A stretch of DNA of 20,016 nucleotides. Origin: DAIMFL01 sp964372215 (GTDB lineage: Bacteria; Pseudomonadota; Alphaproteobacteria; Dongiales; Dongiaceae). The notes under the pieces were generated by a model. The model was given only the letters and a program-made list of their open reading frames with translations. It was not told the origin of the DNA and searched no databases. A program made the position numbers and the translations under genes. Positions 1 to 6,460 of the stretch are shown here, one piece after another; position 1 is the first letter of the stretch, and every line of letters begins with the position of its first letter. The DNA is taken from NCBI GenBank assembly GCA_964372215.1, contig CAYJQC010000053.1, forward strand, positions 1 through 20,016. The letters run 5' to 3'.

Positions 1-113
1 CCAAATCGATCATCCATGACTACTCACCCCTGTCCAGATACAAGGGTGCCGAGCGCAGCGAGGCGGGTGAGGGCCTGCCTGCAACAGCGCCAATCGCCGC
101 AGGAGTCTAGGTC

Positions 114-1904
114 ATGCCCACCTACAAGGCGCCGCTGCGCGACATGCGCTTCGTGCTGCACGAGCTGCTCGAGGTCGAACAGATCTCGAAGCTCGGGGGA
201 TACGAGGAGGCGACGCCCGACCTCGTCGACTCCATCCTCGACGAGGCCGCGAAGCTGTCCGAGGAAGTCCTGGCGCCGCTCAACCGCGTCGGCGACGAGG
301 AGGGCTGCCATTACGAGAACGGCGTCGTCACCGCGCCGCCGAGCTTCAAGGCCGCCTACAACGCCTTTGCCGAAGGCGGCTGGACCTCGCTCGCCGGCGA
401 TCCCGACTATGGCGGGCAGGGCCTGCCGCAGGTCGTCAACCTCGCCTTCGAGGAGATGATCTGTTCCGCCAACCTGTCCTTCGGCACCTATCCCGGCCTC
501 AGCCACGGCGCCTACAACGCGATCCACCTGCACGGCTCCGACGCGCTGAAGCAGCTCTATCTGCCCAAGCTGGTCTCCGGCCAGTGGTCGGGCACCATGT
601 GCCTGACCGAGCCGCAATGCGGCACCGATCTCGGCCTGATCCGCACCAAGGCGGAGCCGAACGGCGATGGCAGCCACAAGATCACCGGCACCAAGATCTT
701 CATCTCCGCCGGCGAGCACGACCTGACCGAGAACATTCTCCACCTGGTGCTGGCGCGCCTGCCCGACGCGCCCAAGGGCATCCGCGGCATCAGCCTGTTC
801 CTGGTGCCGAAGTTCCTGCCCAAGGCGGACGGCGCGCTGGGTCAGCGCAACGGCATCATGTGCGGCGGCATCGAGAAGAAGATGGGCCTGCACGGCTCGG
901 CCACCTGCGTGATGAACATGGACGACGCCACCGGCTGGCTGGTCGGGCGCCCGCACAAGGGCATGTCGGCCATGTTCACCATGATGAACACCGCGCGCCT
1001 CGCCGTCGGCATCCAGGGGCTGGGGCTGGGCGAGATGGCCTATCAGGGGGCCCGCGATTATGCCCGCGACCGGCGCCAGGGCCGCGCGCTGAAAGGCGCC
1101 GCCGAGCCCGACAAGCCGGCCGATCCGATCCTGGTGCATCCCGACGTGCGGCGCATGCTGCTCACCATGCGCGCCTATACCGAGTCGGCGCGGGCGCTCG
1201 CCTATTGGGTCGGCATGGAGGCCGATATCGCGCTGCGCCACGACGACGCCGGCCGGCGGCAGGAGGCGGACGATTTCGTCGCCCTGATGACGCCGATCGT
1301 GAAGTCGTTCTTCACCGACTTCGGCTTCGAGGCCGCCAATCTCGGCGTCCAGGTCTGGGGCGGCCACGGCTATATCCGGGAGAACGGCATGGAGCAGCTG
1401 GTGCGCGACGCGCGCATCGCCCAGCTTTATGAAGGCGCCAACGGCATCCAGGCGCTCGATCTCGTGGGCCGCAAGATGGGACAGAGCACCGGGCGCCTGC
1501 TGCGGCGCTTCTTCCATCCGGTCTCGGCGTTCCTCGAGGCGCAATCCGAAGACCCTGACATGGCGGATTTCGTGCTGCCGGTGATGAAGGCCTTCGCGCG
1601 GCTGCAGCAGTCGACCGCCTGGCTCGCCCAGCAGGGGCTGAGGGATCCGGAGGAAGCCGGCGCCGCCGCCAGCGATTACCTGCGTTTCTTCGCCCTGGTC
1701 GCCCTCGGCTTCATGTGGGCGCGCATGGCGCGCGTCGCCCTCGACAAGCTGAAGGCCGGGACCGACGAAAAGGAATTCTACGAGGCGAAGCTGGCGGTGG
1801 CGCGTTTCTACATGGCGCGCATCCTGCCGCAGCACACCTCCCTCGCCGCGGCGATGATCACCGGCAAGGCGCCGATCATGGGACTGGCCGAGGCGGCGTA
1901 CTGA
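114..1904 (+). CDS. Acyl-CoA dehydrogenase, DmdC-like long form (596 aa)
   Basis: Flavin-dependent dehydrogenase forming the 2,3-enoyl-CoA from an acyl-CoA in the cytoplasm. Visible acyl-CoA dehydrogenase motifs are MCLTEPQCGTDLGL (about residues 163-176), the GGIEKKMGLHGSATC substrate/FAD segment, WGGHGYIRENGMEQL, and LYEGANGIQ, whose Glu440 is the expected catalytic base. At 596 residues it is about 200 longer than ordinary enzymes (about 380). The extra N-terminal segment and C-terminal helical extension are typical of the family containing 3-methylmercaptopropionyl-CoA dehydrogenase (DmdC). The ATG is preceded by AGGAG (101-105) at 8 bases. It stands alone on its strand and converges on the TSUP permease with a 33-base gap. 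No dmdB or dmdD neighbour is in the window, so DMSP catabolism cannot be claimed; a general fatty acyl-CoA role is equally possible. Family assignment is secure, substrate is not. Confidence 0.93.
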   Translation: MPTYKAPLRDMRFVLHELLEVEQISKLGGYEEATPDLVDSILDEAAKLSEEVLAPLNRVGDEEGCHYENGVVTAPPSFKAAYNAFAEGGWTSLAGDPDYGGQGLPQVVNLAFEEMICSANLSFGTYPGLSHGAYNAIHLHGSDALKQLYLPKLVSGQWSGTMCLTEPQCGTDLGLIRTKAEPNGDGSHKITGTKIFISAGEHDLTENILHLVLARLPDAPKGIRGISLFLVPKFLPKADGALGQRNGIMCGGIEKKMGLHGSATCVMNMDDATGWLVGRPHKGMSAMFTMMNTARLAVGIQGLGLGEMAYQGARDYARDRRQGRALKGAAEPDKPADPILVHPDVRRMLLTMRAYTESARALAYWVGMEADIALRHDDAGRRQEADDFVALMTPIVKSFFTDFGFEAANLGVQVWGGHGYIRENGMEQLVRDARIAQLYEGANGIQALDLVGRKMGQSTGRLLRRFFHPVSAFLEAQSEDPDMADFVLPVMKAFARLQQSTAWLAQQGLRDPEEAGAAASDYLRFFALVALGFMWARMARVALDKLKAGTDEKEFYEAKLAVARFYMARILPQHTSLAAAMITGKAPIMGLAEAAY

Positions 1905-1937
1905 GGCAGCGAGTCCCGCGCAGCTCCAGCAAGTCCT

Positions 1938-2681
1938 TCACGGCAGGAACAGGATCGCCAGGTTCCAGCCCGACAGCAGGATGATCGCGATCGCCACCGC
2001 ATAGGTGAACGGCCGCGCCGGGATGTGCTTGCCCAGGAAGCCGGCGAACGGCGCCGCCACCGCCCCGCCGGCCAGCAGCCCGACCACGATCTCCCAGTGC
2101 TGGAATCCGATGGTGGCGACGAAGGTGAGCGAGGTGGCCAGAGTCACGAAGAATTCCGCCGCGTTCACCGTGCCGATGCTGTAGCGCGGCGTCACGCCGC
2201 GCCCGACCAGGGTCGAGACGACGATCGGGCCCCAGCCGCCGCCGAGCGCATCCAGGAGTCCGCCGACGAAGCCGAGCGGCGCCACCGGCATGTCCTTGGG
2301 ATCGCTCCGCACGCGCCACAGGATCGCCCGCCTCAGGATGACCACGCCCATCAGCCCGAGATAGGCGGCGATGAACGGGCGCACCGCCGAGGACGGCACG
2401 CTGGACAGCAGCACGGCGCCGGTCGCGCCGCCGACCACGCCGGCGCAGGCGAGGCGCAGGAACAGCCGGCGGTCGATGTTCTTGAAGTAGGCATGCGACA
2501 GGCCGGACAGCCCGGTGGTCACCACCTCCGACGCATGCACCGCCGCCGAGGCCGCCGCCGGCGGAATGCCGGCGCCCAGCAGGAACGAGGTCGACAGCAC
2601 GCCATAGGCCATGCCGAGCGCGCCGTCGACCAGTTGCGCCAGGAACCCGATCGCGGCGTACTGCCCGAGCTCGAGCCACAT
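1938..2681 (-). CDS. TSUP/TauE-SafE family membrane permease (247 aa)
   Basis: Predicted inner-membrane transporter of the sulfite exporter TauE/SafE (TSUP) family, whose members move small anions such as sulfite, sulfoacetate or other organosulfur compounds. The protein is almost entirely hydrophobic, with about eight membrane segments. It shows the two-repeat pattern: an N-terminal LVDGALGMAYGVLS motif and a second-half LLDALGGGWGPIVVSTLV motif, as in PF01925. I chose the ATG at 2681 (MWLELGQYAAIGFL) because GGGGAG lies 9 bases upstream. A longer reading from 2717 would add twelve polar residues encoded partly by intergenic sequence. It is last in the minus-strand series, 112 bases after the carboxypeptidase gene, so it may have its own promoter. 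Substrate is unknown. Confidence 0.9.
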   Translation of the reverse strand: MWLELGQYAAIGFLAQLVDGALGMAYGVLSTSFLLGAGIPPAAASAAVHASEVVTTGLSGLSHAYFKNIDRRLFLRLACAGVVGGATGAVLLSSVPSSAVRPFIAAYLGLMGVVILRRAILWRVRSDPKDMPVAPLGFVGGLLDALGGGWGPIVVSTLVGRGVTPRYSIGTVNAAEFFVTLATSLTFVATIGFQHWEIVVGLLAGGAVAAPFAGFLGKHIPARPFTYAVAIAIILLSGWNLAILFLP

Positions 2682-2690
2682 CAGTCGCGT

Positions 2691-2696
2691 CTCCCC
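2691..2696 (-). promoter_or_regulatory. Ribosome binding site deciding the TSUP permease start
   Basis: GGGGAG on the minus strand, 9 bases before the ATG at 2681. It supports the short start over the in-frame ATG at 2717. Confidence 0.6.
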
Positions 2697-2725
2697 GCGG
2701 CCAGCCTGCCACGCCACCGCAATTC

Positions 2726-2764
2726 GTCTTCAGGATGCATAGTGAAGACCAGGATTTGCGTCCC
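2726..2764 (-). repeat. Intergenic hairpin related to the 17382-17457 repeat
   Basis: GTCTTC (2726-2731) and GAAGAC (2744-2749) form a 6-bp stem around a 12-base loop, between the carboxypeptidase and TSUP genes. Read on the minus strand, bases 2764-2744 match 17378-17398 at 19 of 21 positions, including the shared 13-mer AATCCTGGTCTTC. Both stretches are intergenic, and both fold CTTC against GAAG downstream. It is probably a diverged partial copy of the same dispersed element, in inverted orientation. The match is short, so chance cannot be excluded. Confidence 0.45.
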
Positions 2765-2793
2765 GGTCCGTGTCAATCCGAGACCATCCAGGT

Positions 2794-3996
2794 CTAGCGC
2801 CAGAGCGCCTGCGGGTTGTTCAGCACCTCGGGCCGCAGCGCCAGACAGTAATGCCCCTGCTCCCAGAGATGCCGGCAGGCGGCGGTCGCCTGCTCCTGCT
2901 CGAGCCCGACCAGCAGCGCACTGTACAGCGTCGTTCCCTCCTGGGTGCGCTGGATCGACAGCGGATGGCCGCCGCTCATCACCGGCTTCAGCAATCCGCG
3001 CATTTCCTTGATCACCGCCTGGGCCTTGGCCTTCTGCGGGAAGGCGCCGAACACCACGCCCCAGCCCGGCAGGGTGCCCGTGCCGTCGGCCACCGAGGCC
3101 GCGCCGGGCACGCATTTGTCCGGGCCGAGCTGTTTCGGCAGCGGCGCGTCCGAGGCGGCGGCGAGATCGTCGAGGGTGGTGCCATCGCCGTCGAGCTTGC
3201 CGGCGAACCCGTCGTTCAGCAGCGCCGCCACCTTGGCGTTGCGCACGCCGTTGCTGAGGCCGCCGAGATAGACCGCGACCAGGCGCCGTTCGCCGCGTAC
3301 CGCCGACGCCACGATGTTGTAGCCGGAATCGCAGGTGAAGCCGGTCTTGATGCCGTCGGCGCCGTCGTACGACACCAGCAGGCCGTTGTAGCCGGACAGC
3401 GTCCGGTTGCCGTAGCGCAGCTGCGACAGCGCGAAGAAATGATAGTGCTGCGGAAAGTCGTTCATCAGCGCGAGGCCGAGCAGCGCCTGGTCATGGGCGG
3501 TCGTCACCTGTCCGGGATCGGGCAGGCCGCTGGCGTTGCGGTACACCGTCGCGCGCATGCCGAGGCGCTGGGCTTCCGCGGTCATGCGCCGGGCGAAGCC
3601 GTCCTCGTCGCCGCCGATGCGTTCCGCGAGCACCACCGCGGCGTCGTTTGCCGAACGCACGATGACCGCCTCGATCGCCTTCTCGACGGTGATCTTGTCG
3701 CCTTCGTCGAGGCCGATCTCGGTCGGCGGCTGGGCGGCGGCGCTGTCGGAGACCACCAGCGACTCGTCGAAGGCGAGGTTGCCGGCCTCGATCTCGGCGA
3801 AGGTCAAGTAGAGGGTCATCATCTTGGTGAGCGAGGCCGGCTGCCAGCGCGCATTCGCTTCGCGGGCGCGCAGCACCTCGGCGGTGCCGGCATCGATCAC
3901 CAGCTCGGCGTGCCGCTCCGCCGCGCCGGCGGCCGGCCCGCAGCAGAGCAGCGCCGCGGCGGCGATCGCCGCCAGCCTGGTGAACCCCTTGCGCAT
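2794..3996 (-). CDS. D-alanyl-D-alanine carboxypeptidase (PBP5-type, S11) with SPOR-like domain (400 aa)
   Basis: Periplasmic penicillin-binding protein that trims the terminal D-Ala from peptidoglycan pentapeptides. All three serine-enzyme motifs are present: Ser55-Leu-Thr-Lys58, Ser115-Ala-Asn117 and Lys217-Thr-Gly219. A signal peptide is clear (MRKGFTRLAAIAAAALLC, probable cleavage near AAGA/AERHA). After the catalytic domain, residues about 308-388 (GWGVVFGAFPQKAKAQAVIK onward) look like a SPOR domain, which binds denuded glycan at division sites. This replaces the usual PBP5 beta-domain and amphipathic anchor. An in-frame ATG at 4035 lies 6 bases after the aldehyde dehydrogenase stop and would add 13 residues before the signal peptide. 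Neither start has a strong ribosome site; I prefer 3996 because it gives a normal short n-region. Probably cotranscribed with the dehydrogenase, without evident functional link. Confidence 0.9.
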   Translation of the reverse strand: MRKGFTRLAAIAAAALLCCGPAAGAAERHAELVIDAGTAEVLRAREANARWQPASLTKMMTLYLTFAEIEAGNLAFDESLVVSDSAAAQPPTEIGLDEGDKITVEKAIEAVIVRSANDAAVVLAERIGGDEDGFARRMTAEAQRLGMRATVYRNASGLPDPGQVTTAHDQALLGLALMNDFPQHYHFFALSQLRYGNRTLSGYNGLLVSYDGADGIKTGFTCDSGYNIVASAVRGERRLVAVYLGGLSNGVRNAKVAALLNDGFAGKLDGDGTTLDDLAAASDAPLPKQLGPDKCVPGAASVADGTGTLPGWGVVFGAFPQKAKAQAVIKEMRGLLKPVMSGGHPLSIQRTQEGTTLYSALLVGLEQEQATAACRHLWEQGHYCLALRPEVLNNPQALWR

Positions 3997-4041
3997 GCGG
4001 ATACCGCCCGACCCTTGTCCCTGGCGTGCCGCCATCCCGTC

Positions 4042-5541
4042 TCAGTCGGAGCCGGGATGGAACACGTCGTCGGGATAAGGATACCACCAGCCCTGGATTT
4101 TCGGATCATGGTCGATGATGATCATCTTGGGCTGGCGGAAGGCGTTGAGGCCGAGGCGCCCGAGCTCGCGCCCCAGGCCCGACAGCTTGCGGCCGCCGAA
4201 CGGCAGGGCATCGTTGTCGATCAGGGGGTTGTTGACCCAGACCATGCCGGCCTCCAGGGTTTCGGCCGCCTTCATCGCCTCGTCCAGCCGGGTGGTGAAG
4301 ACCGAGGCGCCGAGGCCGTAGCGCGAGCGGTTGGCGAGGCGCAATCCCTCGTCGAAGCTCGCGATCTTGCAGATCGGCGCCACCGGGCCGAACAGCTCGG
4401 TGTTCATGATCGCCATGTCCGGGGTGACGCCGGTCAGGATCGTCGGCTCGTAGAACCAGCCGGTGTTGTGGCCGGGCGGCACCCGGCCGCCGCATTCGAT
4501 CCGGGCCCCCGCCGCCACCGCCTGGTCGACCAGCGCCATCACCTTGTCGCGCGCCGCCTGGCTGACGAGCGGCCCGATTTCGGTTTGCCCCATGCCGTTG
4601 CCGATGCGCAAGGACCGCGTCATGGCGACGAAGTCGGCGACGAAGGCGTCATGCACCTTCTCGTGGACAAAGAGCCGCTCCGCCGAGGTGCAGATCTGGC
4701 CGGACAGGTGGAACGTCGCGGTCACCGATCCGGCGACGGCGACCTCGAGCGGCGCCGCGTCGGAGACGATCAGCGGATCGTTGCCGCCGGCCTCGATGAT
4801 CGCCGGCTTCAGCAGGCGACCGCAGCGCTCCGCCACCTTGCGCCCGGTCTCGACCCCGCCGGTGAAGGCCACGACATGGGTCCCGTCCGACTCGATCAGC
4901 CGCTCGGCGACATCAGCGCCGCCGGGCAGGCAGGCGACCAGGCCGGCCGGCAGCAGGCGGAAATGCTCCATGAACTTGAGCGTGCACAACGCGGTCGACG
5001 GCGCCGGCTTGGCGATGACGCCGTTGCCGGCCGCCAGCGACGCCGCGCAGGTCCAGGCGAACAGCAGGATCGGGAAGTTGAACGGCATGATGTGGACGCT
5101 GACGCCACAGGGCTCCCAGCGGCTGAACTGGAACGAGCCGGCCTGGGTGGTGCCCGCCACATGGCCGCCCTCGTCGCGCGCCATCTCGGCGCAGTAGCGG
5201 AAGATCGGCGCCACGTTGGCGAGCTCGCCGACCGCCTCGGCATAGGGCTTGCCCATGCCTTTCACCATCAGCTCCGCCGTGTCGCGGAACGAGCTGCGCT
5301 CGATGGAATCGGCGAGGCGGTGCAGCACGCCGGCGCGGGTCTTGAGGTCGAGCGCCGCCCAGTCCTTCTGCGCCGCGTTGGCCCGCGCGATGGCATGGTC
5401 GATCTCGGCCGCGCTCGGCTCGGCGATCGTGCCGACCGTGTCGAGGGTGGCGGGATCGACGATGTCGACGCTGCCGCCTTCGCTGCGGACGAATTCGTTG
5501 TCGAGAAAGAGCTGGGGAATGGTCGGATCGAAGGCGGCCAT
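4042..5541 (-). CDS. NAD(P)-dependent aldehyde dehydrogenase (499 aa)
   Basis: Oxidises an aldehyde to the carboxylic acid. Family landmarks are intact: the oxyanion Asn155 in MPFNFP, cofactor-binding Lys178 in IAKPAPST, FTGGVETGRK, the general base Glu250 in IIEAGGND, nucleophile Cys284 in SGQICTSAERL, and ELFGP. Length is normal for the superfamily. The Gly-Ser step usual after FTG is Gly-Gly here. The C-terminus ends in an aromatic-rich tail (QGWWYPYPDDVFHPG) that I do not recognise from a named subfamily. It begins 11 bases after the double-cupin gene and its stop is 6 bases before an alternative start of the carboxypeptidase gene, so these three genes are likely one transcript. The nearby Pot transporter suggests an amine-derived aldehyde (for example an aminobutanal) as substrate, but that is inference. 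Confidence 0.93.
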   Translation of the reverse strand: MAAFDPTIPQLFLDNEFVRSEGGSVDIVDPATLDTVGTIAEPSAAEIDHAIARANAAQKDWAALDLKTRAGVLHRLADSIERSSFRDTAELMVKGMGKPYAEAVGELANVAPIFRYCAEMARDEGGHVAGTTQAGSFQFSRWEPCGVSVHIMPFNFPILLFAWTCAASLAAGNGVIAKPAPSTALCTLKFMEHFRLLPAGLVACLPGGADVAERLIESDGTHVVAFTGGVETGRKVAERCGRLLKPAIIEAGGNDPLIVSDAAPLEVAVAGSVTATFHLSGQICTSAERLFVHEKVHDAFVADFVAMTRSLRIGNGMGQTEIGPLVSQAARDKVMALVDQAVAAGARIECGGRVPPGHNTGWFYEPTILTGVTPDMAIMNTELFGPVAPICKIASFDEGLRLANRSRYGLGASVFTTRLDEAMKAAETLEAGMVWVNNPLIDNDALPFGGRKLSGLGRELGRLGLNAFRQPKMIIIDHDPKIQGWWYPYPDDVFHPGSD

Positions 5542-5552
5542 GACTCACCCCG

Positions 5553-6269
5553 TCAACGGATCATGTAGACCTTGCGCACGGTCTCGTGCACCCGGCAGGT
5601 GCCCTTCCAATCCCGGGGGAAGAACGCGACGGTGTCGGAGCGGATCTCGATCACTTCGCCCGACTCGTGGGTGTAGGTGCAGCGCCCGGCGATGAAATGG
5701 CAGTACTCGTCGCTGGTGACGTGGCAGTTCCAGAAGCCGGGGGTGCAGACCCAGATGCCGGTCTCGCTGCGCCCGCCCGGCCCCTTGTGCAGCAGCTTGC
5801 CGGAGGTCACCGACTGGCCCTCGATCATGGTCGGCACCGGGCCCCAGTCGACCAGGTTGCCCTGGTTGATCGGATTGCGCAGGGTCGGCGAGGCGCCGCG
5901 GTCGATCGTGGTCGGCGTGACGTTCAGCATGTAGGTGTTGCGCAGGGTCTCGCGCACGTCGCAGCGCCCGGTCCAGCCCGACGGGAAATGCACGACGGTC
6001 TGCGGGCCGACCTCGATGGTCTCGCCGTTATGCTCGGTATAGGTGGCGCGGCCCGACAGGAAATAGCAGATCTCGTCGCCGGGAATGGCGAGCCGCCAGG
6101 AGCCCGGCGTCACCACCCACAGCCCGCTCTCGACCTGTTTGTCGTCGCTCTTCCACAGCAACAGGCCGCTGCTCTTCGAGTTCCCCTCGATGGCGTCGGG
6201 CTGGTCGCCCCAGTCCTTGAGCTCGCCGACGGTGGCGGCGTCGTAGATATGCGGCGCGGAGCTGGTCAT
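5553..6269 (-). CDS. Tandem double-cupin protein (cupin_3/DUF861-like, 238 aa)
   Basis: Two cupin modules of about 115 residues lie in tandem: residues about 1-114 (GDEICYFLSGRATYTEHNGE, then VHFPSGWTGRCDVRETLRNTYML) and 115-238 (SDEYCHFIAGRCTYTHESGE, then AFFPRDWKGTCRVHETVRKVYMI). They are clearly homologous to each other, so this is an internal duplication. Each resembles the small EutQ/DUF861 cupins. The acidic residue in DE(I/Y)C is in both halves, but the histidine before FP (HFPSGW) is Phe in the second (FFPRDW), so the halves may differ in metal binding. ATG 6269 is preceded by AGGAAG at 8 bases; a longer reading from 6323 lacks such a site. No signal peptide. It is 11 bases upstream of the aldehyde dehydrogenase, suggesting shared use. 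Catalytic or ligand-binding role unknown. Confidence 0.85.
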   Translation of the reverse strand: MTSSAPHIYDAATVGELKDWGDQPDAIEGNSKSSGLLLWKSDDKQVESGLWVVTPGSWRLAIPGDEICYFLSGRATYTEHNGETIEVGPQTVVHFPSGWTGRCDVRETLRNTYMLNVTPTTIDRGASPTLRNPINQGNLVDWGPVPTMIEGQSVTSGKLLHKGPGGRSETGIWVCTPGFWNCHVTSDEYCHFIAGRCTYTHESGEVIEIRSDTVAFFPRDWKGTCRVHETVRKVYMIR

Positions 6270-6277
6270 TCGGGCGT

Positions 6278-6283
6278 CTTCCT
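6278..6283 (-). promoter_or_regulatory. Ribosome binding site of the double-cupin gene
   Basis: AGGAAG on the minus strand, 8 bases before the ATG at 6269. It fixes that start rather than the upstream in-frame ATG at 6323. Confidence 0.6.
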
Positions 6284-6330
6284 GTCGGTGGTCTCGGGCC
6301 GTGATCGCAGCGGGTTTCACCACACTTCCT

Positions 6331-6415
6331 TGTCATGCGCGGACTTGATCCGCGCATCCATGGCGCCGTTCGCGTGGCGGTGCCGTGGATCGCCGGGTCA
6401 AGCCCGGCGATGACA
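6331..6415. repeat. Inverted pair of 33-base palindromic units (BIME-like)
   Basis: Unit 1 (6331-6363) has stem ATGCGCGGA/TCCGCGCAT (6335-6343 and 6349-6357) closing a CTTGA loop. Unit 2 (6383-6415) has stem ATCGCCGGG/CCCGGCGAT (6389-6397 and 6403-6411) closing a TCAAG loop. The reverse complement of unit 2 matches unit 1 in the flanks (TGTCAT...ATCCA) and loop, while the stem arms differ yet stay fully paired. A 19-base spacer separates them. Palindromes with this GTCAAG/CTTGAC core are common intergenic repeats in alphaproteobacteria. It lies between the glycosyltransferase stop and the cupin start and could end or stabilise the upstream transcript. Confidence 0.85.
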
Positions 6416-6460
6416 ATGAAGCCCGTGGCAGACGTTGGGGCTGGGCGATTCGTCCTCGCC

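Noticed and set aside
24..1835. 603-residue open frame antisense to the acyl-CoA dehydrogenase
   Set aside because: Composition is dominated by Arg, Gly, His, Glu and Ala without domain motifs, and the opposite strand carries a complete enzyme. Long antisense frames are expected at this GC content.
2771..2776. Perfect -35 box (TTGACA, minus strand) upstream of the TSUP gene
   Set aside because: No acceptable -10 hexamer stands at 16-18 bases (CCTGGT at 17), and the site borders the repeat-related hairpin.
2770..5568. 932-residue plus-strand frame across the carboxypeptidase and aldehyde dehydrogenase
   Set aside because: It spans two well-supported genes on the other strand, and its low-complexity Arg/His/Gly sequence has no recognisable domain.
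6331..6415. CRISPR or tRNA-like structure in the 6270-6460 gap
   Set aside because: Only two units in inverted orientation, no regular spacers, and no cloverleaf; it is a palindromic intergenic repeat.
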